Shown here piece by piece: positions 1-10,737 of a stretch of 64,000 nucleotides of DNA (the stretch's first letter is position 1; each line of letters starts with the position of its first letter). A program made the position numbers and the translations under genes. Source of the DNA: Rhytidiadelphus loreus (lineage: Eukaryota; Streptophyta; Bryopsida; Hypnales; Hylocomiaceae); contig OX344763.1 in assembly GCA_947034895.1 (NCBI GenBank), positions 34,285,025-34,349,024 on the forward strand. Reading direction: 5' to 3'. The notes under the pieces are model-generated. The model was not told where the DNA came from, ran no database searches, and was given only the letters and a program-made list of their open reading frames with translations.

Positions 1-180
1 CAAACATATCACCCAATTCGTGTCATGTTTTTGTGAAATTCGACATGAATTTTGAAGTTGAAACACAATTGTCACTACTAGTGCCCACTTTCTTGAAATG
101 TACATTGTTTGCATATTGGTGTTGCAATGAAAAAGCAAAATGTACATTTTTGTGTTAAGAGGACACTTTTAGAGCCCGAG
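1..180 (+). repeat. Dispersed repeat R1, copy 1 (cut by window edge)
   Basis: This stretch contains a motif series (gaagttgaa..., cactac..., cttgaaatgtaca, aaagcaaaatgtac, cacttttagag) that recurs in the same order at about 18245-18400 and, in reverse complement, at about 5935-6035. No coding potential is seen. The copies differ by many substitutions and small indels, so they are old. The left end lies outside the window and no terminal inverted repeat can be assigned. The family is unnamed here. Confidence 0.6.
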
Positions 181-220
181 CACATCATGAACTTCTAAAC
201 TCAATGGCAAACTCAATGAA

Positions 221-662
221 GGTTAGTCACACCTTCTTCACTGGGTTCTTGAAGAATGGAGAACGGAATCGTGGCGGCTCATGATTGGCTTCATGTTGAC
301 CCTCCATAAGAGAATATTCTTAGTAGGATATATCTTCCGTACTCCCAATCTTCACCTCCAGAGGTGAAGACTAGGAGTGCGGAAGATATATCCTACTAAG
401 AATATTCCCTTTGTACTCTACACTTTCACCTTTCTACTACCACTTTCACCTTCATTGTTGCCAATTTACCTCCAACCTCATATCTAATCTTACGTTCAGG
501 TAAATGGATTCTCCATTTTTTTTCATTCTCCATTGTCAACACATCTTTCAGGGGTGTCACACCTTCTTCACCCACCATGGCTTTCGACTGGCTACTCCAA
601 ACCCTCACCAACTTCTCATTCTCCATTCTCCACGTCCTTGGTGAAGAAGGTGTGACTACCCC
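221..662. mobile_element. MITE-like inverted-repeat element of about 440 bp
   Basis: The block tagtcacaccttcttcac near 224-241 is present in reverse complement near 641-658, giving terminal inverted repeats about 440 bp apart. A third copy of the same block lies at about 555-572, inverted relative to 640-662. The centre holds the foldback at 311-408. No transposase reading frame is present, so this would be a non-autonomous element. I could not find a convincing target-site duplication, so the exact ends are uncertain. Confidence 0.5.
311..408. repeat. Near-perfect foldback (48-bp arms, 2-base loop)
   Basis: Positions 311-358 pair with 361-408 around a two-base loop at 359-360; only about four of 48 positions mismatch. 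Transcribed on either strand it would fold into one long hairpin. It lies inside the inverted-repeat element at 221-662, so it is most simply the core of a MITE. A small-RNA precursor role cannot be excluded, but I recognise no conserved miRNA in it. Confidence 0.75.
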
Positions 663-1820
663 TATTGATTTATGCATTAAAATTTTAAATTTTTTGACTT
701 GTATTTTAAGTTTTGGAAATGGAATCTCCAAATCCATCACAGATAAGGCAATCTCTCCCTTCTAATACCAATGCAGCACCTGGAATCCACTGAAACCACG
801 GTCATGGATCCAATAGATGCATGGACCAAGCTCAGTCTAAATTCTTCTGGAAGGAAACCAACAAAAAACACAAACAGCCCGGTCCGAAACAAGTGGTGTT
901 GGTTGTTGTAGCAAGCAATAGTAATATTAAAAAAAAAAATGTCCACCACGGAGAGGAGTTCATGGCTTACAAGATTGGTTGCAAATTGATGAGTGAAACT
1001 TGTAGGATCCCTCTAGGAGGAGGGCACCACGAACTCTACTGTAAAAGGGCCTCTTTATAAGTATCAGTCATCAGGAAAATTGCATGGCGGGTGCTACACG
1101 GAAAAATAGCCATTGCACTTTCATGTGAACCTGGTGGGTGCGGACGTATATAATAAGAAATCCCCATGTATTAGATTCACTAGTTTTCACCAATGAGGTT
1201 GGCCACCGATATCGGTGAAACTTTTAACTCCTCCTTTCCTGCCTGCCCACCCTAGCAAGATGATTGGTGGAGTTGCTTTTGTCTTCTTGGAGAATTAGTT
1301 GTAAACTTGCCCACCGAGCGAGCATGTAAGGAGGCCCTAAGTGTCTAATGGGTGACAAAGACTAATCCTCCTATGTAAGAAAAATTTAAGTGTAGATGTT
1401 AATCTTTGGAATTTTGGGTGAAAAGGGGAGGTCTTGCATGCAAAGTAGCTTGACCTCTAAATGTGTGCTTTTGGTTCTTTTTTTAATTAAGCAAATGATT
1501 CACATGGTATTTAAAGGGAAAGATTTTTATGGTGACTAGCCCGTGCTTCTAAGGTTAATTAAATATTCAAATCTTCTTTGATGTCAAAAAAAGAAGAAGC
1601 TCAGTGGAGCATGTCACAAAGGAGTGGCTTGATTTCACAATCCATATATATATATATTTTTTAAATTATTATTATTATATATTATATATTATTATTATTA
1701 TTATTATTTTGTTATATTTTTGTTTTGTTGAGTTGTTGTTTCTATTTGTTACATTGAGATTTCCGGCCATGATTGTGTTCTTCAATCTTCATACCATCGG
1801 AAAGCCCTTAGCAAGGAGGA
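663..1820. other. Gene-free interval with AT microsatellite
   Basis: No reading frame here resembles a known protein. A TA run followed by (TTA)n lies at about 1644-1710. The rest is unremarkable AT-rich sequence. Confidence 0.6.
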
Positions 1821-2108
1821 GTGCATGAGATTTCAGAATTAGGACAAAAAAAAGATATTAAATTTTGAAAATGATAGAAAATGGCATTTACTTTACTTTT
1901 TGTTTGGGTTGTGGTGCATGAGATTTCAGAATTAGGACAAAATAAAAAAAGATATTTAATTTTGAAAACGATAGAAAATGGCTTTTTGTTTACTTTTTGT
2001 TTGGGCTGTGGTGCATGAGATTTCAGAATTAGGACAAAATAAAAAAAAGATATTGAATTTTGAAAATGATAGAAAATGGCTTTTTGTTTACTTTTTGTTT
2101 GGGCTGTG
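1821..2108. repeat. Tandem repeat, three copies of 93-98 bp
   Basis: Three head-to-tail copies occupy 1821-1913, 1914-2010 and 2011-2108. Each begins gtgcatgagatttcagaatt and ends tttgtttgggctgtg or a close variant. Differences are mostly in the length of an internal A run plus a few point changes, so the array expanded fairly recently. The open frame on the minus strand here is a by-product of the repeat and is not called as a gene. Confidence 0.9.
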
Positions 2109-4788
2109 GCAACAGCACAGGGCACACTAATAAGTCTTCAATAATATCCTCCAATACTGGCATGAGGACGGGGGATCTTATTATTTATTATGTTAACTTA
2201 ACTTAAGCTGAGGCGTCCTTTTTGAAAGCCCTATGGAAAAAGCAACTGAAGGCGTGGGGAGTACACCTGGCTGACACTTGGACAGAAAAGGGCCGAAGGC
2301 TCCATTCTGATGAGGCAAGGAAACCCTAAAAAGGTCGCCCCGGCTGGGGAATCAGTCAGTGTACCCGGCTTACCCGGCTTCTGACTTCTGACCCCCCCAA
2401 CGCAGCCGTGACGTCCTCATTGGGTCATCCTCAAATCGGCTCTGCCAAAATAAGTTATAACCACTCTGAACTTTTTTCACCACTTTGGACTATTATTATT
2501 AACTTAGAGCTTGAAATTTTCTTTTTTTTTATCATGAGAAGAAGTAATTGGAATAGGGGGAAGACATTGAACTCAAACTTAGACATTGAACAAAGAAAAT
2601 AAATGGCTTCAAAAATTATAAGAAGCTTTGGCAAATTATGGTACGGTGTGCACTTTACACTCCAAATTGGGCCAATTTTGGAGTTATCTTTGGCGGGGCA
2701 AATCCTCGAGTGCATTAAGGATGTGCCCTTGGAGCATGGCCACTCAAGTCCACTCAATTTGATACGTTGGAGTATATATATATGTATGTATGTGGGGCAG
2801 CCATGGCTAATGGGAGGAACGCAACCTGCACCATCCTTTGTTGATCACGCTTAGAAACTTGTGACCCCGCCTCCATGCTACAATTAAGGTCATGTATCTA
2901 TTTGCATAAAAACTTTTGTACCGGTTATTGGTTATTGGTTATTACAAACACTTGTTGGTTTAGGGTTACTACAAACACTTGTTGCAATGCTTGTTGCTCC
3001 CAAAGCAACCAAGCGAAGCCATGCCGGTTGAGGTCTGAGAATAAGATTCTTCACAATCTATGGAGTCTTGCATCATTGAAGAGGCTCAATGTTGTTGAAT
3101 TTTTGGGTGCATTTTTGAAGTAGTTGATCTAGAGGTAGATGTTGCAAGAGTTATAGGGGGGAGGGGAAAACCCTGCAAGGACCCACTCAAAGTACTCAGA
3201 GCCATTGAGGCCGTCTCTAGTGTGATTGGGTGGTGATGCTCTTAGGCTTTACTTTAGGAGAACATGCCTATGATCATATTGTCGAACTTCAAAACCCGTC
3301 ACTAGTTTGTTTATTATGTACGCTTGGAAAAGAAACTCCCAGTAACATCAATAGCATGGGTTGGGTTTGTACTCTCCTTTTTGTAAATTAAAGTGCCACA
3401 TATCATCTTGTGAATGGTGTGAGGTGACATATATGGACCCCTTGGAATCTGAATGTGGAAATTCAATTTGGGCACCCAAATGCCAAATCAGACGGACCTT
3501 CGGTAATAACTAACAACCGATCCATGTTAAAAACATTTCATAAATAGGTTCATACTGTCCAGCTGAAATAATGGTAAATAATTGAATGATAAATTGCTGC
3601 AGCTTTTTGGTTTTTAAAAAAAAAAAAAAGCGGCCATTTCAGTCAGTCTTTTTCATCCCAAAAAGCACTGAAAAAGGAAAAAGAAAAAGAAAAGAAAAAA
3701 AGAGAAAGAGAAAGAAAAAGGAAAGGGCCCATTCTGTCTGCAAATTAATAAAGCGGGCGTGTCCTTTCACCAAACCAGGGCACACATTTAAGGCAGAGTG
3801 AAAAAGGTCATGCTGACAAGGATTGGCCAAATCTGTTCAGGCGCCTGAGTTGGTCCCTTTCTCAACGACCTGGCCTGCCAGTTTATCCAATTCCACCAAT
3901 CAGCTCCAAGTTTTAGGTCATGGGAGGGTTCCAATTTGTCTTACAAAACTCCAAACAGCCAAACTTACAGCCATTTGCAAAACTTTCTGCAAAACTTTTT
4001 GGGTACTTAAGGTATTAGAGTTAATTGTAAAGTGAACCCCAGTTTGTAGGCAGAGGAAGGTTTAATTAAGAATAGTACAAAAGAAATACAACACTGAGTT
4101 TTTTTGTTTTTTTCATTTTGGAGAAGGAGCCAGTTGTTTCTTCAATACTCATGTGATACTTGGTGATAGCTATATGAAAACTAGGTGAGACCTAGGTGAA
4201 ATTTGGCTACCAGTCTCAAAATGCAGCAGTAGTCTGGCTATTTTGAGACACACACAAAATGAAAATTTCCTTCACAAAAAATAGCACCGTCATTTGGCTA
4301 TAGCCAATTGGCAAAAAATCGAGCATAAGAAAAACACTGAACTCCATCAGACCACAAGTTTGGGTGCTTCAGGGAGTTTCGTCTTGTGTTTTTTTCTCAA
4401 ACTCTGTCTTGTTTCCAGGTCCCTCGTTGTGCACACACTTTATGATTAAGTCTATTATTGTTTTGTAGTTCAGAGTTAAAATCAAACTTAATGTTTTAAA
4501 CACATGATGAAAACTTTCATGAGGGCTGAAAACAAGGACTGAAATGGATGAAGAAATTGAATTAGGGATGCAAATTTTTGCAAAAGAAAATTGAGATTTT
4601 TAGTTTGATTTGGAGCACTTCTAAAAGTAAATGATTATAAAAAGGCACCTAAAGGTTGTGATCTAACTTACATGTATGGCGATTGTGCTAGATTGAGCCA
4701 TTGAGTCAGACAATCTGCACAAAACAAACAAAATATAAGAGTAAATTTGTTACAAGTATATAAGTTTAAGGCTTATAAAATTTGCAAG
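2109..4788. other. Gene-free interval
   Basis: No supportable gene. It holds a short direct repeat (tacccggct twice, about 2360-2379), a repeated ttattggttattacaaacacttgtt block at about 2925-2995, and an A/G-only tract at about 3660-3727. The reading frames across the purine tract are low complexity. Confidence 0.6.
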
Positions 4789-5732
4789 TTAACACCTGAA
4801 GGTTTTCGACTATGTTTTTACCTAAGACGCTCCAAAAATTCCATTTTTAGTACATGTTCCAAATTTTAGAAGAAAGAAAACATTTTTGGACACATGTAAT
4901 CATAGGATCTTGTAGTGCGCTAGTTTGAGAAGACATGGAAAAAATTTCAGAAACTTTCACCGTGTAAATTGCAAGATATTAGTATTTGAAGTGACTAAAA
5001 TCCTTATTTTGGCCCTACGAAAAAACGGGCAGTTGCACTTCACAAGGTGAATGTATTTATGAAAAAATGTCCAAAATGGTGATGCTTCTTTGGATTAATT
5101 TTTCAATAAAAGTTGGTCATGTTGCTTGAAAAATTCAAATCATTCAACATATAGGAAAAAAGTAGGAATTAGGAAAAAGTAGAAAATGATTCAAAATACT
5201 AAATTGTTAACCATTTATTTATGGAATTGAAAAATGCCAATCCAAATAGTTGTAATGTTGTAATAAAAAATCTACATCTAATGTTTTCAATTTTTTCCAA
5301 AAATATTTAAAATTGAGTTAAATAAAGAACTTCAAAGTTTATCTTAGAGTAGACATTCCATAACTACCCACAAACTACCCTCAATTTAAAACTCCTTGTA
5401 ACTTTCATTTCATTAATAAAAATGGAATGATTCAAAGATTTCCACATATAAATATATATAGAATATCAATTTCAAATTTTTATTTCTTAAAGAAGTGATA
5501 TTTTAAGAATTTTTTTTGGTTACCTAGGTTGCCTGCAAATCGCTAAAAACTACATATCATACAATAACTTTTAACCATGTAGTCAAAAGTTATGAAATTT
5601 GTTGGGCCTTAAAGCTACTCCTTGAGCACATGTTGTGTGAAAATTTCAAATAAAATAATAAAAATTCCATTCATAGTGAATTGCCAAAATTGCTTGATGC
5701 CCAAAAATGCAGTTCATGACTTTAGGGATTAA
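4789..5732. mobile_element. Degenerate TTAA-flanked TIR element, family A
   Basis: Internal sequence (aggatctt...gtgcgctag, gaaaaaatttcagaaactttc, ttgcaagatatt) matches the better preserved copies at 6949-7890 and, inverted, 40641-41812. The left end at 4789 reads TTAA then CACCTGAAGG; the right end reads TTTAGGGA then TTAA at 5729-5732, both decayed forms of the family terminus. Its length between TTAAs (936 bp) is almost the same as the 934 bp of the copy at 6953-7886. No transposase frame. Confidence 0.65.
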
Positions 5733-5934
5733 TTACAATATAAATGAACTAGCTATTGTTTATTGAAAGTAATTTGACCTTTATAATGTTATGAAAACTT
5801 TAAATGAATTGAGATCACATTTTGCTATGTTTTTTTTCCAATTAGATGAAGTGAATCAACAATTCTTGTTACGTCACCTATCTTAAAGTTTGTGGACCCT
5901 TTAAGGATCAAAACATTTACATGATTTTCCTTTG

Positions 5935-6035
5935 ATAAGCATGAAGGTCACATCTTCAATGTACCAATAGTGTACATTTCAAGAGGTGTTCAGTTTTAGT
6001 GATTATTGTGTTTCAACTTCAAAAATCCTTGACTA
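5935..6035 (-). repeat. Dispersed repeat R1, inverted copy
   Basis: The reverse complement of this stretch follows the R1 order seen at the left edge of the window and at 18245-18400, including ttttgaagttgaa, cactaaa, cttgaaatgtacactattggtacattgaag. Confidence 0.6.
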
Positions 6036-6192
6036 ATTCCAAGAAGATCTAAAAAATATGAGACGACTTAAGCTCAATGCCAATTTCCATTTTTCTTTGT
6101 ACGAAAATTTACAAAAATTGCTTTTAAGAGTTTAACTTCCTTGAAATGCAATGAGCTCTTAAAAGGTTGCTTTAACAACAGACTACCTTACC

Positions 6193-6606
6193 TTAACCCC
6201 TTTAGGATGTTAGCAGCCCAAATTGGCCTACGAATTTTTATAAAATACAGTATGCCTTGCCTTAATTGGGTCCTCTTTCCAATGTTTTCACTTTCCATTA
6301 AATGTGTAGTAAGCTTTAATGTGTTTTGTTGTATGGTTTGAGCCTTTGAGGTGGGCAAATGTAAGTGGATGGCTCATTGGTTCTCTCCTTTTTTTCAACA
6401 TGTGATTCTTCTCATTAATTGCTGAAATTCAATTCAAGTCTTGGGATGTGAGACAAAAGTGCAAAATTTTGGATAAAATTATTAATCTACTGATGGAAAC
6501 TTGTGCACAATCACATTTTCAGATTTCAGACTTTAATGTGAGTCAGACTATATTTTACGACGTAGTATACAAAAACGTACACTTGCTAACATCCTAAAGG
6601 GGTTAA
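6193..6606. mobile_element. TTAA-flanked MITE with perfect 24-bp inverted ends
   Basis: Positions 6192-6215 and 6584-6607 are perfect reverse complements over 24 bases. The termini read TTAA-CCCCTTTAGGATGTTAGCA at the left and the mirror image at the right, so the element proper would be 6197-6602 (406 bp) between TTAA tetranucleotides. No transposase frame. The perfect ends suggest it is younger than the neighbouring copies. Confidence 0.8.
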
Positions 6607-6948
6607 GTTAGTTGAGGCCCACCAATGTTTTTTAGCTTATGTATATTTTGATGACTGTGAACTAAGTTATGTAAAGCAAGGATGTCTTTTGTAGAGCTTT
6701 ATAAAAAGCAGTCCATGTCAACATTAGTGCAGTGATCGGGTACCCATGTGAACAACGTCCCGGAAAGCAATTCAAATTCTTGAAAGACCGGTTTTCTCTT
6801 CTAATCCAAAGGGGCCCATTGTAATGGAGAGCACTTCTAAGCTTATACCATGCCAAATCCGAGTATTCTCACATGGAAGGTAACCACTCACTTTTTTCGG
6901 TATGGAACTGCCACTCTAAGTATACGTCTAAGGTCCATAAACATCCCT

Positions 6949-7890
6949 TTAACCTCTAAAGGACAAGGCCTTTTTTTCTGTCAGAAAACACTCAAAACTG
7001 ACATATTTATAGCAAGGAGTAAAAAAATTTGAAAATTGTTTTTTTTCTTCATATCTAACTGTAGGATCTTACACCTAACTAGTGTGAGAGTGTGTGGAAA
7101 AAATTTCAGAATTTTTGACCGCTCAGATTGCAAGATATCTGTGTTTAAAGTGGAAAAAACAAGTTTTTCAGCACATTGCGGGACTATATTTTTTGACTTT
7201 GAACATTTTTAACTTAAAATTTTTACACTATAGAGTTTTGAGTTTTAAATCTTTACAATGGAGAATTGAGTTGAGAATCTAGTTATAAAAAAAAAATCAA
7301 AAAGAAATTAATTATCATTCTTAAGAAAATTGTTAAGTAGAAGTAGATATGAGATAGAAGGAAAATCTAAAATATTCATATATTTTAGATGGAATTAAAA
7401 TGCACTGATTCCAATGGTGAGATTGTTCTAGAAAGTAAATCAGACCATGCAAAAAAAAAAAATTGAAAAATTTGAAAAATTGCATTCAGAAATGAATCCT
7501 ACAACTTATTTTTTTCAAAAAGATGCTCTAACTGCCCGAAAAACAAGAATGTCCATAACTTTTTCATAACATATCCAAATGAAATGAATCAAAGCTTTCC
7601 AGATAGACAAAAATATAATCTATGAGAAAAATAATATTAAAAAGAAAATTCAAATTTTTTTCTATTTTTTTTGGCTGCCCGAGCTGCCTGCCGTCTCCTC
7701 GTTTGAGCTTATTTGGTCATAATTGTTGTTCCTAGGCACCGATTTTGAAAAAAATTATATTCCCATGAAGCTAATCAGCTTTTCTACCTCTAAGAAAAAT
7801 TTAAAAAGATTAGGAGAAAATTTCAGCCTATAGATACCTGCCTGAAAATACTTTTGTCCCCTGAAGGGACAATGGTCCTTTAGGGGTTAA
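6949..7890 (+). mobile_element. TTAA-flanked TIR element, family A, reference copy
   Basis: The left end is TTAA then CCTCTAAAGGACAAGG; the right end is GGACAATGGTCCTTTAGGGG then TTAA (7887-7890). The subterminal bases form inverted repeats sharing C-C-x-C-TAAAGGAC. The interior is non-coding and AT-rich. The whole element is homologous, in reverse complement, to 40641-41812, which lets both ends be placed by comparison. Positions 7185-7186 (TA) correspond to the point where a 249-bp element has inserted in that other copy. Confidence 0.8.
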
Positions 7891-9780
7891 GCATATTTAA
7901 GTCATCAATGACAGTAATAGAGACAATAAGCTCATAATGTAGCTTGGTGCCATAAGATCTCCTTTCTATTAGAGATTGAACAACCATGAGCTACAATTGA
8001 GTTGACATTGCCAACTATGCAAAATATAGAATGTAATTAGTGACACATGATAACATTAAGTAGCAATGGTAGAGCTCACGTTCCATGAAAAAAAAACCCT
8101 TCAACAATGAGATTGTTCTAGCATGCAATCCAACCTCTATGGACTTTTTTTCCTTGTAATAACCATAAAAAGACAAGTTCATAAATGACTCCTCTACATT
8201 ATTTTTTCAAGAAGATGCTATCATAGCAATGATAACAAAAAGAAAAATTAAAATTTGTTTCTTTTGCATACAATGACAAACAAAATTCAATTTGGATTTG
8301 AAATTCTTTCATTCAAATAACCATTTTAAGCATCAATGGGCCGGGCAATGGGCAAAGTCAAAAGGCAGATATACAAAAGTTGTAGTATGCCACACATAAC
8401 ACATTACTATAAAAGTTTGAAGAAAAAATTAGTTGTGATTTTAAAGAAAATTAATTTCAAAGTTAGCCATGTCTAAAACTCAATTTTGTTTGCCATAATT
8501 TGAAATTACTTTGTATTTTGTCAATTTTTCTTAAAACTCCAAAAAAAGATTATGTACCTTAGCATGTTAGTATACATCATTTCAAATTGTTGTACACAAA
8601 AATTGAAGGAAGTTGACATTTATAGAATTTAAAATATTTACAATTTGATAAATATGCAAATGATATTGGTTCTCATGATATTTGAATACATTTTTTGGAA
8701 TTAAGAACATGAAATTGCATTAGCCATTGTAGAGAGTATAGGTTGTAATATGAACCATTGTTACATCTTAATGCCCTTGCATTTGAAATATTTGTGGAAT
8801 AGGACAATGTGTTCAAATTATATTTTAGAGCTGTATTGATGTGTTTTTAGGTTTAGAGTTTTGTACAAAGACTAGAGTTTAAAACGCATGTAATTGATTC
8901 AACCAATAAAATATTTGAAAGTAAATGTTGAAATGAATCTTTTGGCAAATATTAGAGAAGATAAATCCATTTTTTGTTTAAGAAATTAGAATAGTACACC
9001 GATTTGAAAACTACATGTTCTACAATAATAGACCATGCTTATGTATTACATATTACATTCATGCACATATTTATACACATGTATTCACATATACACAAAA
9101 TATGATATTAGACCCCAATACAAACAATATATGCTCTACAGTATATAATTTGCTTAGTCAAGTTACATTGCACAAATCAAAACAACAAATTTGAAATATA
9201 TATTATATTGAAACAACCTCAAAATGGCCCACCATGGATAACAAAAATATTCACAAAATCCTGAAATAAATATATAATTCTTTTTCCTCTTAAATTATAT
9301 TTTTGTATATATGGAAAGTTTTCATTCATTTCCACTGGGCTAGTGATTTGAAAGTAATCGAGCTTCTTATTTTGCAAGCAATCATAGCATCTTCTTGAGA
9401 AATAACATATTGGATTGTTTTTTTTAACTCAATTTCCAAAATTAAAAGAACAATTCACACAATTTTACTATGCTTGCTAGAACAATTTCATCTTCAGTGC
9501 AAAATTTTTAAGTTAAGAACATTCAAAGTCAAATAATCTACTCACGAAACATGCACAGAAAAAAACATTTTCTTTACTTTAAATTCAAATGTCTTGCATT
9601 CTATGCTGTGAAAATTTCTGAAACTTCTTCCTCGCATTCTTACAATAGTTCAATGCAAGATCCAATGGTAAAATATGCAAAAAAAGAAATTTGTAACTTT
9701 TTTTTGCTCTTCACAATAGAAATGACAATTTTGAGTGTTATTTTTGATAATTAAAAGGCTTAGGGACTTTTAGTTAGGAC
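7891..9780. other. AT-rich interval with degenerate family A fragments
   Basis: No gene is supportable. About 8095-8230 resembles 7405-7530 (ca(a/a)tgagattgttctag, aatgactcctctac). About 9470-9780 resembles the right part of the inverted copy at 41200-41812, ending in a decayed terminus (aggcttagggacttttagttagg). Everything else is AT-rich and unassigned. Confidence 0.5.
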
Positions 9781-9985
9781 TGAAGAAGAGAATCTAGAAC
9801 ACTCTCTTGACTTCCAACAACATCCAACAAAAAAAACGAAGCAATAGGAACGTTGCTCAATTCCTTCAATTGACGGGGGGTAGTGACCTAAGTTCATGCA
9901 CTTGGGCAGAAACACAAGTTGCACACCCGTGCCAGAACCAAAGCCCGCAACATTAACAACATGCATGACCTGAACCACACCGAGC

Positions 9986-10260
9986 TATCCCCAAACCGAA
10001 TCGACCCAACCTGAAACCGAACCGAACTGGACCGGACCAAAGCGGACCGAACCGAACTCGAACCGATCTGACTCATCAGGAAAAAGGAATTGCAAAGCAA
10101 GCCAATGACGTGTCGACAATCCCAAACCATCCCATTTCCCCGTCTTCCCCAACCGACCCCCAAATTCATCATATCAAGTCCAACCCACCCTTTCCACCAC
10201 GTGTCATCTCATCACACGTCCCCATTCTTTTTTCTCGACGTCCCAACCCCACCCCCCTAG
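9986..10260 (+). promoter_or_regulatory. Upstream region of the Dof gene: CCGAAC repeats, ABRE/G-box
   Basis: Positions about 9993-10064 hold a run of imperfect accgaac/cggacc units. A GACGTGTC element lies near 10107-10114 and a full palindromic G-box CACGTG at 10198-10203, followed by a second CACACGTC at about 10214. G-box and ABRE cores are bound by plant bZIP and bHLH factors, so light or ABA input is possible. That is inference; the transcription start is not visible. A pyrimidine-rich tract at about 10486-10535 looks like the 5' leader. Confidence 0.5.
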
Positions 10261-10634
10261 TGAGTGGCTGCTGATCAAGGGCCCCCAGTGCAACTGAAGT
10301 CCCCAAGTCAGTCCCGTCCCCGTCTCTTTTACCCTTTCCACCTTTTTCCCCCTCTCTCCCGGGCCTTGGGCCCTTGGTCACACAACATCTTCTCCGTCCT
10401 CCCTCAACTTACTACAAAATCACATTCCCGCAATTCCTCAGTTCCTACTGCTCTTCTCACTACCAAACCAAACCGTCTCTAATCAGCCTCTCTCTCTTCT
10501 CTTGTCTTCGCTTCGCTTCTCTTCTCTTCTTCCTCGTCCTTGTTCTTGCTTGTGGGTTCTGTTGCCCCTTGGCTTTCTCCGAGGTGGGGCGGTGTTGAAA
10601 CTGCAGGTTGGTGAACTTGATTGGAGGCGTATTG

Positions 10635-10652
10635 ATGGAATCGAGTGAATGA
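10635..10652 (+). promoter_or_regulatory. Possible five-codon uORF in the Dof leader
   Basis: ATG GAA TCG AGT GAA TGA lies about 85 bases upstream of the main start. It matters only if transcription starts upstream of it. Confidence 0.35.
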
Positions 10653-10682
10653 AGGGGTGGTGAGAGCTTTGGTTGGGTGTGT

Positions 10683-10703
10683 GGGAGTGGGAGTGGGAGT
10701 GGG
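10683..10703 (+). promoter_or_regulatory. Four-tract G-quadruplex motif in the 5' leader
   Basis: GGG triplets at 10683-10685, 10689-10691, 10695-10697 and 10701-10703 are separated by AGT loops, with an extra GGGG at 10710-10713. This meets the canonical G3-N3 pattern on the sense strand, so it could form in the mRNA. It ends 34 bases before the ATG at 10738. Confidence 0.7.
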
Positions 10704-10737
10704 AGAAAAGGGGAATAGATAGGAAAAAAGGAGAGCG

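Noticed and set aside
4789..7890. Reading the TTAA-flanked elements as PIF/Harbinger with a 3-bp TTA duplication
   Set aside because: A TTA duplication would leave one odd base between it and the CCCC terminus on one side only, whereas TTAA is symmetrical; the copy with TTAG on both sides supports four bases. Kept as the main alternative.
8641..9400. Possible LTR retrotransposon in the AT-rich left part
   Set aside because: No paired LTRs, primer-binding site, polypurine tract or gag/pol frame could be found; the repeats present are TIR-type.
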